Source: Paractinoplanes rishiriensis (GTDB lineage: Bacteria; Actinomycetota; Actinomycetes; Mycobacteriales; Micromonosporaceae). From it: a DNA stretch of 64,000 nt. Location of the stretch: assembly GCF_016862375.1 (NCBI RefSeq), contig NZ_BOMV01000048.1:1-64000 (forward strand), given 5' to 3'. The position numbers and the translations under genes were made by a program. The notes under the pieces are model-generated. The model saw nothing but the letters and a program-made list of their open reading frames with translations. It did no database searches and was not told where the DNA came from. Below, piece by piece: positions 17,008-24,336 of the stretch; position 1 is the first letter of the stretch, and every line of letters starts with the position of its first letter.

Positions 17008-17250
17008 CTAGCCGCCGGCGAACGGGGGCAGGATGTCCACTGTCGCACCGTGCGGTAGCGGAGCTAGACGATCGTGGCAGGAAAGTCCGTCGACCAGGAA
17101 ACTCGCGGCCTTGAGCACCAGCCCGAGCCGTTCACCGTGCCGGTCAGTGAGTAACTGCGTCAGCTCGGCCAGGGTCGCGGCCTCGGCACTCTCGGCCGAG
17201 TTCCCGTTGGCGGCGGCGCGGGCGCCCGCGAAATAACGCACGGTCAGCAC
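17008..17250 (-). CDS. moaD: molybdopterin synthase sulfur carrier MoaD
   Basis: 80-residue ubiquitin-fold protein: VLTVRYFAGARAA at the start, ATLAELTQLL in the middle, SFLVDG, and a C-terminus of ILPPFAGG whose terminal Gly-Gly is the site of adenylation and thiocarboxylation. With MoaE (7296-7721) it makes molybdopterin. The start is a GTG two bases after the moaA stop, with GGGGG in the moaA C-terminal codons acting as ribosome binding site. Reading frames extending upstream are moaA shadows. Confidence 0.93.
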   Translation of the reverse strand: MLTVRYFAGARAAANGNSAESAEAATLAELTQLLTDRHGERLGLVLKAASFLVDGLSCHDRLAPLPHGATVDILPPFAGG

Positions 17251-17252
17251 GG

Positions 17253-18254
17253 TCAGCCCCCGATCGCGGACATCGGCCGGGCCGGCTGGAGGAAGCTGGG
17301 GTCGTCGATGCCGTGCCCCGCACGCTTGCCACGCATCGCGACCCGCCACGCCTCGGCCAGGTCGTCGTCGGAGGCCCCGCCGCGCATCAGCTTGCGCAGG
17401 TCGCTCTCCTCGGTGGCGAACAGGCAGTTGCGCACCTGCCCGTCCGCGGTCAGCCGGGTGCGGTCGCAGTCGCCGCAGAACGGCCTGGTCACGCTGCCGA
17501 TGACGCCCACCCGGGCGGGCTCGCCGGCGGCGTCCAGGTGGCCCGGCACCAGCCAGGTCTCGGCCGGGGCGGTTCCACGTGAAACGGGGTCGGCCTGGAG
17601 ACCGAACGGTGCCAGCGAGGCCAGAATCTCCTCGGCGGTGACCATTTCGTGGCGGTCCCACTGGTGTTGTGCGTCCAGGGGCATCTGCTCGATGAAGCGC
17701 TGCTGATATCCGTACCGCAGGGCGAAGCGCAACAGAGCCGGCGCCTCGTCCTCGTTGATCCCCCGCATCAGCACGGTGTTGATTTTGACGGGGGTGAGTC
17801 CGGCCGATGCCGCTGCCTCGAGCCCGACCAGCACGTCGGCCAGCCGATCACGGCGCGTCAGGGCCTGGAACCGCTCGGCGTCGAGCGTGTCGAGCGAGAC
17901 GTTGATGCGGTCGAGTCCCGCCTCGCGCAGCGGAACCGCCATCCGCTCCAGCCCGATCCCGTTCGTGGTGACCATCAGCCGCGGTCGCGGTGTCAGTGCG
18001 GCCGCCGCCTGGATGATCCCGACCAGCCCGCGCCGCAGCAACGGCTCGCCGCCGGTGAACCGCACTTCCGTGATCCCGAGCAGCTCCACCCCGATCCGGA
18101 CCAGCCGGTTGACCTCGTCATCGGTGAGTTGCTCTTCGCGCGGCAGCCAGGCCAGCCCCTCCGCCGGCATGCAATAGGTGCAGCGCAGATTGCACCGATC
18201 GGTGAGCGAAACCCGCAGATCGGTGGCCACCCGCCCGAACCGGTCGGCGAGCAC
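17253..18254 (-). CDS. moaA: GTP 3',8-cyclase MoaA
   Basis: 333-residue radical SAM enzyme. The N-terminal cluster motif CNLRCTYC (near residue 22) binds the SAM cluster; the C-terminal CGDCDRTRLTADGQVRNC binds the second cluster that holds GTP. RFTGGEPLLR and the C-terminal Gly-Gly (SAIGG) needed for activity are present. Catalyses the first step of molybdenum cofactor synthesis. GTG start. It leads moaD with a two-base gap, and is separated from moaC-moaE by about 10 kb of unrelated genes. Confidence 0.96.
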   Translation of the reverse strand: MLADRFGRVATDLRVSLTDRCNLRCTYCMPAEGLAWLPREEQLTDDEVNRLVRIGVELLGITEVRFTGGEPLLRRGLVGIIQAAAALTPRPRLMVTTNGIGLERMAVPLREAGLDRINVSLDTLDAERFQALTRRDRLADVLVGLEAAASAGLTPVKINTVLMRGINEDEAPALLRFALRYGYQQRFIEQMPLDAQHQWDRHEMVTAEEILASLAPFGLQADPVSRGTAPAETWLVPGHLDAAGEPARVGVIGSVTRPFCGDCDRTRLTADGQVRNCLFATEESDLRKLMRGGASDDDLAEAWRVAMRGKRAGHGIDDPSFLQPARPMSAIGG

Positions 18255-18363
18255 GGTCAGGCCACCGCACTGAGATTCGTCGCTTTGCGCACCTCTCGAA
18301 TCTATCCGCTACCAGCGCCGACCGCCCCCACCGTTTTTCGTGCGGTAGACCTCAAAACCATGC

Positions 18364-18462
18364 GAAGGTACGCGCGCCGTGGTGCCCCAACCGCACAGCC
18401 GCCAACCGTGGCGCACGATCGGCCGGCTGCAACAACCGGCCGTTCCCCGCTGCCGGCCCGGC
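18364..18462 (+). repeat. dispersed intergenic repeat, copy A
   Basis: One of three related 95-100 bp sequences in the window (others at 20025-20118 minus and 51091-51190 plus). It begins GAAGGTACGCG, contains AACCGTGGCGCAC and GGCCGTTCCCC, and ends TGCCGGCCCGGC. Read in the same frame as the other copies it gives TVAHDRPAATTGRSPLPAR. It ends one base before the stop of the convergent methyltransferase gene. Confidence 0.8.
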
Positions 18463-18463
18463 G

Positions 18464-19216
18464 TCAGGCCTTGACGGCCTCGATCAGAAACCGCTGCGAG
18501 TGCGCGACGAACGGCCCGTCCCGCTCGATGCCGAGGTGCAGCTCCAGCAGCCGGTCCCGGTACCGCTCCACGGTGAAATCCGGAACCGTCCAGATCACCT
18601 TCCGCAGAAACACGATCACCGCCGCGACGTCGAAGAACTCCATCCGCAGCGCCTCCGGCCGCAGGTCAACCACCCGAAGCCCGGCCGCGGCCGCCGCCGC
18701 CCGCTCCCGCTCCGGGTCCCGGGCGAGATTGGGCTCCAGCGGCCCACCGTGCATGAACTCCGCCAGCTCGAACACCGACCCCGCCCCCACGTGCTGGGCG
18801 AAGTAGGTGCCCCCCGCCGCCAGCACCCGCCCGATCTCGTCGAACCGCACGGTGGCCGGGTGCCGGCTGACCACGAGATCAAAGGAGGAGTCCGCAAACG
18901 GCAGGTCGGCCCTTTCATCCACCTCGACCACCTCCGCACCCAGCGCCGCCAGCCGCTCCCGCGCGAGCACCACGTTGGGCGCCCAGCCTTCGGTGGCCTG
19001 CAGAACCGGCGGCGCCTGCGGAATCCCGGCCAGCACCTCACCCCCACCGGTCTGCACATCAAGTGCCCGAGAGGCCCGCGCCATCCGCTCACCCATGAGC
19101 CGCTGGTATCCCCACGACGGCCGCTGCTCAGTAGCCCGCCCCGCAAACCAAGAAAAGTCCCACCCGTCCACGGGCACCGCACAGCCTTCGGCCACAAGAT
19201 CCTCAAACGCCTTCAC
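18464..19216 (-). CDS. SAM-dependent methyltransferase, class I
   Basis: About 250 residues from GTG 19216. Motif I reads ALDVQTGGGEVLAGI, then VVEVDERADLPFADSSFDLVVSRH (post I and II) and a FLIEAVKA end. These match the Methyltransf_11-type fold of unknown substrate. The in-frame region upstream to 19552 is excluded because it is the antisense of G-rich and 14-bp tandem repeats and lacks a start with a ribosome binding site. It stands between repeat-rich stretches on both sides, so regulation may be unusual. Start could be slightly different. Confidence 0.8.
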   Translation of the reverse strand: MKAFEDLVAEGCAVPVDGWDFSWFAGRATEQRPSWGYQRLMGERMARASRALDVQTGGGEVLAGIPQAPPVLQATEGWAPNVVLARERLAALGAEVVEVDERADLPFADSSFDLVVSRHPATVRFDEIGRVLAAGGTYFAQHVGAGSVFELAEFMHGGPLEPNLARDPERERAAAAAAGLRVVDLRPEALRMEFFDVAAVIVFLRKVIWTVPDFTVERYRDRLLELHLGIERDGPFVAHSQRFLIEAVKA

Positions 19217-19311
19217 CCGAGCGACCCAACCACCCAGCCATCCCCACAACAACCCGATTGTCGGCCGCCCCCGACTTGACAACCGCACCGCAGCGCGGTC
19301 CACGAGCCGGG

Positions 19312-19367
19312 GCAGGGGGCAGGGGGCAGGGGGCAGGGGGCAGGGGGCAGGGGGCAGGGGGCAGGGA
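19312..19367 (+). repeat. G-rich 7-bp tandem repeat, eight copies
   Basis: Eight consecutive GCAGGGG units run from 19312 to 19367, giving runs of five G separated by CA. The G-rich strand is plus, the template strand of the methyltransferase about 100 bp downstream. Such spacing of G-runs is compatible with G-quadruplex formation. Copy number probably varies by slippage. Confidence 0.9.
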
Positions 19368-19450
19368 GCCGCGCGCCGGGAGCCGCGCGCCGGGAGCCGC
19401 GCGCCGGGAGCCGTCAGCCGGGGAGCCGTCAGCCGGGAGCCGCCAGCCGT
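19366..19450. repeat. 14-bp tandem repeat, six degenerate copies
   Basis: Directly after the 7-mers come six 14-bp units: three GAGCCGCGCGCCGG (19366-19407), two GAGCCGTCAGCCGG (19408-19421, 19423-19436) and one GAGCCGCCAGCCGT. Together with the 7-mers this makes a 140-bp minisatellite-like block upstream of the methyltransferase. Confidence 0.85.
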
Positions 19451-19621
19451 GGGCCGTTGATTACCGCCCCCGCATGCCGGGGCCCGCTCCCGCATCGCGG
19501 CCGAGATCCCGAGAGGTGGACGATCAAGCGACGCTCCGACCTTTTCCGGCATGCGCTGGCCCGCTTCCCCAACTCCGACCGGATAAAGCCGCGCGGTGGC
19601 CCTAACGCCGGGTCAACTGGG

Positions 19622-19671
19622 GATGGTGGAGAGTTTCTGTTCGCCTCGAACGCGAACTCTCCAAGATTGCG
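19622..19671. repeat. hairpin repeat, copy 1
   Basis: 50 bp forming a two-storey hairpin: outer 8-bp stem GGAGAGTT/AACTCTCC (19628-19635 with 19655-19662), a 3+3 internal loop, inner 5-bp stem GTTCG/CGAAC (19639-19643 with 19647-19651) and a 3-base loop. Flanks (GATGGT before, AAGATTGCG after) are shared with copy 2 at 19813-19861. Confidence 0.8.
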
Positions 19672-19812
19672 GTGGTCGGGCGGGTAGTCGGGCGCCGACC
19701 GGTAAGGATATTTCGGATATATCGGTCGACTCAGTTCGCGGACGATCATCCACCCGCCGGGACACCAGGCGGAGTGAAAGCCATGTAACACCCTAAAATG
19801 CCGCGCCCGATA

Positions 19813-19861
19813 GATGGTGGCGAGTTTCTGTTCGGCCGGACACCAACTCTCCAAGATCGCG
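19813..19861. repeat. hairpin repeat, copy 2
   Basis: 49 bp, about 80% like copy 1. The outer stem (19819-19826 with 19845-19852) has one mismatch, the 3+3 internal loop is in the same place, and the inner arm has changed sequence (GTTCGGCCGGAC, 19830-19841) yet still pairs, with one G-T wobble. Structure is thus better kept than sequence. Confidence 0.75.
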
Positions 19862-19992
19862 ACCCGGAGCCACCACCGGCGCATCAAGCAAATGGCGAAA
19901 CTCGAGAGGAACACGCACTCCGCATGATCGGGAGTTGGCGTTGATGTCACGGGCGGCGACACGCGCCGCCGGCAGGCCGGAACTGGCGAGAC

Positions 19993-20109
19993 TCAGCACC
20001 CTGCGGACTCTCTCCCGCACTGATGGGCCGGCAGCGGGGAACGGCATTTCGTTGCAGGTGGCCGGCCGTGTGCCACGGTTCGCGGCTGTGCGGGTGGCCG
20101 GGCCGTCAT
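19993..20109 (-). CDS. possible 38-residue peptide inside dispersed repeat copy C
   Basis: Short frame starting at an ATG five bases after a perfect AGGAGG, itself just after the stop of the fructosamine kinase gene (TAA at 20124-20126). The product is Pro/Arg/Ala-rich and contains TVAHGRPPATKCRSPLPA, the peptide also encoded by the other two repeat copies. No signal peptide or membrane segment. It may be translated by coupling to the kinase gene or may just be repeat sequence. No homologue recognised. Confidence 0.4.
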   Translation of the reverse strand: MTARPPAQPRTVAHGRPPATKCRSPLPAHQCGRESAGC

Positions 20110-20118
20110 GCGTACCTC
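20025..20118 (-). repeat. dispersed intergenic repeat, copy C
   Basis: Minus-strand copy of the family also found at 18364-18462 and 51091-51190. It starts GAGGTACGC, passes through CAGCCGCGAACCGTGGCACA and ends CCGTTCCCCGCTGCCGGCCC. Here the repeat directly follows a gene on the same strand and supplies a ribosome binding site and ATG. Confidence 0.8.
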
Positions 20119-20123
20119 CTCTT

Positions 20124-21005
20124 TTAGAACGCCCGGAGTGCGTCGCGGGCGGCAGTGACCACCGACCCCCGGTATGCGGCGCCGAAGGCGGCGGTGTGCA
20201 CCAGCAGGAGGTGCAGCTGGTGCAGGGGGACGCGGGCCTGCCAGCCGTCGGCGAGCGGGTGCACCTCCTGGTAGGCGGCGATGATCGTGTCCAGGTGCGG
20301 CGCGCCGCCGAAGAGGGCCAGCTCGGCCAGGTCGGTTTCGCGGTGGGCGCCCTGGGCGGCGGGGTCGATCAGGCGGGGGCGGTCGTCGGTGGTCCACAGG
20401 ATGTTGCCGGGCCACAGGTCGCCGTGGGTCCGGCTGGGGGGCTCGTGCTCAGCCCGGTGGGTCAGGGCGTCCAGGACGCGATCCAGCAGGGCCACATCGG
20501 GTGGGGTGAGCGCGTCGCGGTCGGCTGAGGTTTTCAGGTACGGGAGCAGGCGGCGTTCGGCGAACCACTCGCCCCACCCGGCGTTGCCGGGGGTGTTGTC
20601 CAAGGGGAGCGGGCCGATGAAACCCGGCCAGCCGGCGCCGAAGTGATCGGCGCCGGAGCGGTGCAGGGTGGCCAGGTCGCGGCCCAGGCGTTCGGCGGCT
20701 CCGCTCGTCGGGTCGCCGGCGTCCAGCCACTCCATCGCCAGCATGGTGGGCAGCACGACGAGCACCTCGGGGGTGGGCGCGCCGGCCTCGCGCAGCCAGG
20801 CCAAGCCGGCGGCCTCGGCCTCGAAGAAACCCTCGGGCGGGGCGCCGGACGGCCAGGTCTTGGCGAAGACCGAGGTGCCGTCGTCCAAGGTCAGCCGGCT
20901 CGCCGTCGCCACGCTGCCGCCCGTTACCGGTGTTTCGCGGATGCGCTGGTGGGTGAGAAATGTCGGGAGGTGCTCGGGGTGCGCGCGTAAGTACGCCTGG
21001 TCCAC
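20124..21005 (-). CDS. fructosamine kinase family protein
   Basis: About 293 residues of the Fructosamin_kin/APH-like fold. RTHGDLWPGNILW is the Brenner-type catalytic loop and RLIDPAAQGAHRETDLAELALFGG the metal-binding segment; the N-terminal TGGSVATASRLTL and VFAKTW carry the ATP lysine. The family phosphorylates ketosamines so that they fall off glycated proteins. The GTG at 21005 has GGAAG eight bases upstream and is preferred over a GTG at 21020. Divergent from the acetyltransferase gene. Confidence 0.88.
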   Translation of the reverse strand: MDQAYLRAHPEHLPTFLTHQRIRETPVTGGSVATASRLTLDDGTSVFAKTWPSGAPPEGFFEAEAAGLAWLREAGAPTPEVLVVLPTMLAMEWLDAGDPTSGAAERLGRDLATLHRSGADHFGAGWPGFIGPLPLDNTPGNAGWGEWFAERRLLPYLKTSADRDALTPPDVALLDRVLDALTHRAEHEPPSRTHGDLWPGNILWTTDDRPRLIDPAAQGAHRETDLAELALFGGAPHLDTIIAAYQEVHPLADGWQARVPLHQLHLLLVHTAAFGAAYRGSVVTAARDALRAF

Positions 21006-21061
21006 GGGGTTATCTTCCACTTCGGCTTACGGACGCCCGGAATCGGAGTCAAAATGTCGGC

Positions 21062-21565
21062 ATGAGCCCTGTCACAGTGCGTTCGTACCGTCCGAGTGAC
21101 CACTCCGCGGGTCGTCGCCTGTGGTCCGAGCTGACCAACCAGCACAACCAGATGTACGGGGAGCCGACCAACGACGCGGGCGAGGGGTTCGAGGAATACC
21201 TGACCCGCCTCGATCTGTCGGGGTTGTGGGTGGCCGACCACGCGGACGACGGGGTGATCGGGCTGGTCGGCCTGATCATGCGGGGGCGCGCGGGTGTGGT
21301 CGAGCCGGTGGTGGTCACCGCCTCGCACCGGCACAAGGGCGTGGGCCGCAAACTGCTGCGCCACGTCCAGACCGAGGCCCGTAAGCGCAACATGACCGCG
21401 CTGACCATCTCGCCCTCGTCACGCAACGTCGACGCGATCCGCAGCCTGCACGCCGCCGGCTACGACGTGCTCTCCTCCATCGAGCTGACCCTCGACCTGG
21501 AACGCCACGAGCACGAGTGGCAGCAGGAGGGCCTCGAGCTGCACGAACTCCCGTTCCGCTCATAG
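21062..21565 (+). CDS. GNAT-family N-acetyltransferase
   Basis: 167 residues with the Acetyltransf_1 core: VTVRSYRPSDH at the start, GVIGLVGLIM (strand 4), then the acetyl-CoA loop HRHKGVGRKLLRHV (Q/RxxGxG/A pattern) and LTISPSSRNVDAIRSLHAAGYDVL. A short ELTLDLERHEHEWQQ tail follows. The substrate cannot be deduced. ATG chosen over upstream in-frame sequence that runs antisense to the fructosamine kinase. Confidence 0.88.
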   Translation: MSPVTVRSYRPSDHSAGRRLWSELTNQHNQMYGEPTNDAGEGFEEYLTRLDLSGLWVADHADDGVIGLVGLIMRGRAGVVEPVVVTASHRHKGVGRKLLRHVQTEARKRNMTALTISPSSRNVDAIRSLHAAGYDVLSSIELTLDLERHEHEWQQEGLELHELPFRS

Positions 21566-21570
21566 CCGGA

Positions 21571-21599
21571 CTGTGGACGGCCCCGCGTGTCGTCCACAG
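21571..21599. promoter_or_regulatory. inverted DnaA-box-like pair
   Basis: CTGTGGAC (21571-21578) and GTCCACAG (21592-21599) form a perfect 8-bp inverted repeat with a 13-base spacer. Each arm contains a TCCACA core with a preceding CG, matching the relaxed actinobacterial DnaA box. It lies between the acetyltransferase stop and the DUF4192 start, so it might equally be a weak hairpin. Confidence 0.4.
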
Positions 21600-21650
21600 G
21601 CCGGCCGATTGGCACTCGCCGACGGTCCCGCAGCGGCCAAGCTCGCCGCC

Positions 21651-22628
21651 ATGACCCCGGACTGCAGCATCACCGCCCGCTCCTCCGCCGCGATCGTGGC
21701 CGCCACCCCGTATGTGATCGGCTTCCACCCCACCGACAGTGTCGTCGTGATCGGCCTCGCGAACGGCATGATCACCTTTGGCATGCGGTGTGACCTGCCG
21801 TCGCCGGCCGACGATGACGACGCCGGCATCGCCGGGATCGTGCTGCGTCAGCGGCTGACGCACGCGGTTGTGCTCGGCTATGGCCGGTCCGAGGAACTGC
21901 CCCTGGCGGTCGCGCGGATGTGCGCCGCTCTCGACCGGGCCGGCGTGCTGGTCGCCGACGCCGTCCGGGTCGCCGAGGGCCGCTGGTGGTCCTACTGCTG
22001 CACCGATCGGGCCTGCTGCCCGCCCGAGGGCCGGCCGATCGATCCGGGTCTGGCCGCACCGGCGGTCTATCAGGGCCGGGTGGCGCTGCCCGACCGCAAG
22101 GCGCTGGTCGCCCGGGTGGCGCCGGTGCGCGGTGCGGCCCGCAAGCAGATGACCGCCGCCACTGAGCGCGCCCGGGACCGGCTCACCGACCTGCGGGCCA
22201 ACGACCTCGATGCGGTGCGCTCGGGCGGCTGGGTGCGGCGGGCCGGCCGGCGGGCGATCCGGGAGGCCGAGGTCACCGGCCGGGCCGGCGCGGTGCCGAC
22301 CGCCGACGAGGTGGCCTGGCTGGGCGTGGTGCTGATGGAAAAGGGCGTTCTGGGATACGCCCTGGACCGCACCGAGCACGGCAAGCAGGACTGGCGGATC
22401 GCGCTGTGGGCCGACGCGGTGCGCCGGGTTGACCGGGCCTACGCGGCCGGCCCGGCCTGCCTGCTGGCGTTCGCGGCCTGGCGGTCCGGTGACGGCGCGC
22501 TGGCCCGGGTCGCGATCGACCGGGCCCTGCGCGACGACCCCGAGCACCACACCGCGGTCCTGCTCGACGACCTGCTGCGCGCCGGTGTCCCGCCGGACGC
22601 ACTGGTCCGGCTTGCCCCGCCGGCGTGA
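21651..22628 (+). CDS. DUF4192 family protein
   Basis: 325-residue soluble protein of the actinobacterial DUF4192 family, function unknown. Family-typical segments: SSAAIVAATPYVIGFHPTDSVV at the start, AVVLGYG, VADAVRVAEGRWWSYCC and the helical C-terminus with LLAFAAWRSGDGALARVAIDRAL. ATG at 21651 gives the usual family start (MTPDCSIT); codons before it overlap the DnaA-box-like inverted repeat. Its stop abuts the PhoD stop from the other strand without a gap. Confidence 0.85.
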   Translation: MTPDCSITARSSAAIVAATPYVIGFHPTDSVVVIGLANGMITFGMRCDLPSPADDDDAGIAGIVLRQRLTHAVVLGYGRSEELPLAVARMCAALDRAGVLVADAVRVAEGRWWSYCCTDRACCPPEGRPIDPGLAAPAVYQGRVALPDRKALVARVAPVRGAARKQMTAATERARDRLTDLRANDLDAVRSGGWVRRAGRRAIREAEVTGRAGAVPTADEVAWLGVVLMEKGVLGYALDRTEHGKQDWRIALWADAVRRVDRAYAAGPACLLAFAAWRSGDGALARVAIDRALRDDPEHHTAVLLDDLLRAGVPPDALVRLAPPA

Positions 22629-24266
22629 TCAGGGGCGTTCCGTCTCCAGCCGCACCGTGTCGGCGGCGGCGGGGGCGCTCCGGGCGGCGGCCACCGCCGG
22701 GGTCGGGTTGTCGGCCGTCTGGTGCAGCGCGGCCACCCGGTCCTCGATCACGAAGGTGGCCCGGGTGTGCGCGGCCGCCCCCGGCGTGGTGACGAAGGGC
22801 AGCACCCGGAAGTCCGCGGTCAGCGTGCCGGGCGTGATCCGGGTGCGCACGTATCCGCGCTGGGTGTTCCAGAAGCGCAGGTGCGGGTTCCAGGCCGCCC
22901 AGGCGTGCGTGCCGGGCACCCGGTCGACGCCGTTGCCGCCGGAGGTGATCGACGAGCAGACCAGCTCGGTGCCGACCGTCCGGGACGTCGGGTCGGCGTA
23001 GTCGAGCTTGAGTTCGCCGGCCCAGTGCGCGTGCACGTCGCCGGTGAGCACCACCGGGTTGCGGACGCCGGCGTCGAGCCAGCCGCGGGTGATGCGGTCC
23101 CGCGACGCGGTGTATCCGTCCCACGCGTCCATGCTGGTCACCACGGCCGGGCCGGAGTTGTTGTCGCGTTGCCCGAAGAACACCTGCTGGCCGAGCAGGT
23201 CCCAGCGGGCGGTCGACCGGCGGAACCCGTCCAGCAGCCAGCGCTCCTGCTCGGCGCCGGTGATCGAGCGGGCCGGGTCGGCGGCCTCGGCGCACTCCCG
23301 GTAACCGTCGCCGCAGGCCTGGTCGCTGCGGTACTGGCGGGTGTCGAGCAGGTGCACGGTGAGCAGCCGGCCCCAGCGCAGTCGCCGGTACAGCTGCATG
23401 TCGATGGCGTTCGGGATCGAGGTGCGGCGCAGCGGCATGTTCTCGTAGTAGGCCCGGAAGGCGGCGGCCCGGCGGGCCAGAAAGGCGGCGTCCGGCTGCT
23501 CGGGCACCTCGTCGGCCCAGTTGTTCTCGACCTCGTGGTCGTCGAAGACCACGGCCCACGGCGCGACCGCGTGCGCGGCCTGCAGGTCCGGGTCGCTCTT
23601 GTACTGGGCGTGCCGCTGCCGGTAGCCGGCCAGCGTGACGGTCTCCGGGCCCTGGTGGTCGCGCGGGTTGCCGCCGTCGATCACGTAGTCGCCGGCCCGG
23701 TACTCGTACTGGTAGTCGCCGAGGTGCAGGATCAGTTCCGGCTCGTCCTCGGCCAGCCGGCGGTACGCCGTGAACCAGCCGTGCTCGTACTGGGCGCAGG
23801 ACGCGAACGACATCGCGAGGCTGTCGACGTTCGCCCAGGTCGGCGGTGCGGTCCGGGTGCGTCCCACCGGGGAGAGGAAGCCCTCGGCCCGGAACCGGTA
23901 GAAATATTCCCGGCCGGGCCGCAGGTTGCCGAGCACGACGTGCACCGCATGCGCCGAACGGGGCCGGGCGACCGCGGCGCCCCGGCACACCACCCGGCGG
24001 AATCGTTCGTCGTCCGCGACCTCCCACTCCACCGGCACGTCGCGGTCCGGCATGCCGCCGAGCCCGTCCTCGGCCAGCGGCGTGGGCGCCAGCCTGGTCC
24101 AGAGCACGAAGCCGTCCGGGTCCGGGTCGCCGGACGCGACGCCGAGCGTGAACGGGTCGCGGCGTAGCGGACCGCGGGGCGGCGCGGCGAGGGCGGCCGA
24201 GGACCAGGTCGTGGTGACACCGGCCGCGGCCGTACCGAGCAGCAGGGACCGTCTTGTGAGAACCAT
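22629..24266 (-). CDS. phoD: PhoD-family alkaline phosphatase, Tat-exported
   Basis: 545 residues. N-terminal twin-arginine signal (TRRSLLLGTAAAG, Arg5-Arg6) with an ALAAP cleavage region, then the PhoD_N domain (FTLGVASGDPDPDGFVLWTRL) and the metallophosphatase core: ASCAQYEHG, LHLGDYQYE, FDDHEVENNWAD, TGDVHAHWAGEL. These hold the iron/calcium ligands. The enzyme releases phosphate from phosphodiesters and monoesters outside the cell. ATG start. No PHO box recognised upstream, so phosphate control is not shown. Confidence 0.93.
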   Translation of the reverse strand: MVLTRRSLLLGTAAAGVTTTWSSAALAAPPRGPLRRDPFTLGVASGDPDPDGFVLWTRLAPTPLAEDGLGGMPDRDVPVEWEVADDERFRRVVCRGAAVARPRSAHAVHVVLGNLRPGREYFYRFRAEGFLSPVGRTRTAPPTWANVDSLAMSFASCAQYEHGWFTAYRRLAEDEPELILHLGDYQYEYRAGDYVIDGGNPRDHQGPETVTLAGYRQRHAQYKSDPDLQAAHAVAPWAVVFDDHEVENNWADEVPEQPDAAFLARRAAAFRAYYENMPLRRTSIPNAIDMQLYRRLRWGRLLTVHLLDTRQYRSDQACGDGYRECAEAADPARSITGAEQERWLLDGFRRSTARWDLLGQQVFFGQRDNNSGPAVVTSMDAWDGYTASRDRITRGWLDAGVRNPVVLTGDVHAHWAGELKLDYADPTSRTVGTELVCSSITSGGNGVDRVPGTHAWAAWNPHLRFWNTQRGYVRTRITPGTLTADFRVLPFVTTPGAAAHTRATFVIEDRVAALHQTADNPTPAVAAARSAPAAADTVRLETERP

Positions 24267-24336
24267 GGGGGGAGCCTCGCGACCATAGATGACCGTTGAT
24301 TGCGGTCGGCCTTACGTCTCGAGGAACCCCGCGTGT

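Larger units (their letters stand above)
19451..19992. other. non-coding stretch with paired hairpins
   Basis: No convincing gene in about 540 bp. It holds two related hairpin repeats (19622-19671 and 19813-19861), and between them another inverted repeat (CGACCG 19696-19701 with CGGTCG 19723-19728 around ATAT arms). The frame on the minus strand covering it has no ribosome binding site and an amino-acid make-up unlike its neighbours. Confidence 0.6.

Noticed and set aside
19216..19552. N-terminal extension of the methyltransferase
   Set aside because: The extension is translated minisatellite (CPLPPAP-type repeats) and lacks a start signal.
19429..19962. 177-residue minus-strand frame over the hairpin repeats
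   Set aside because: No ribosome binding site; it runs through both hairpin repeats, whose structure rather than frame is kept.
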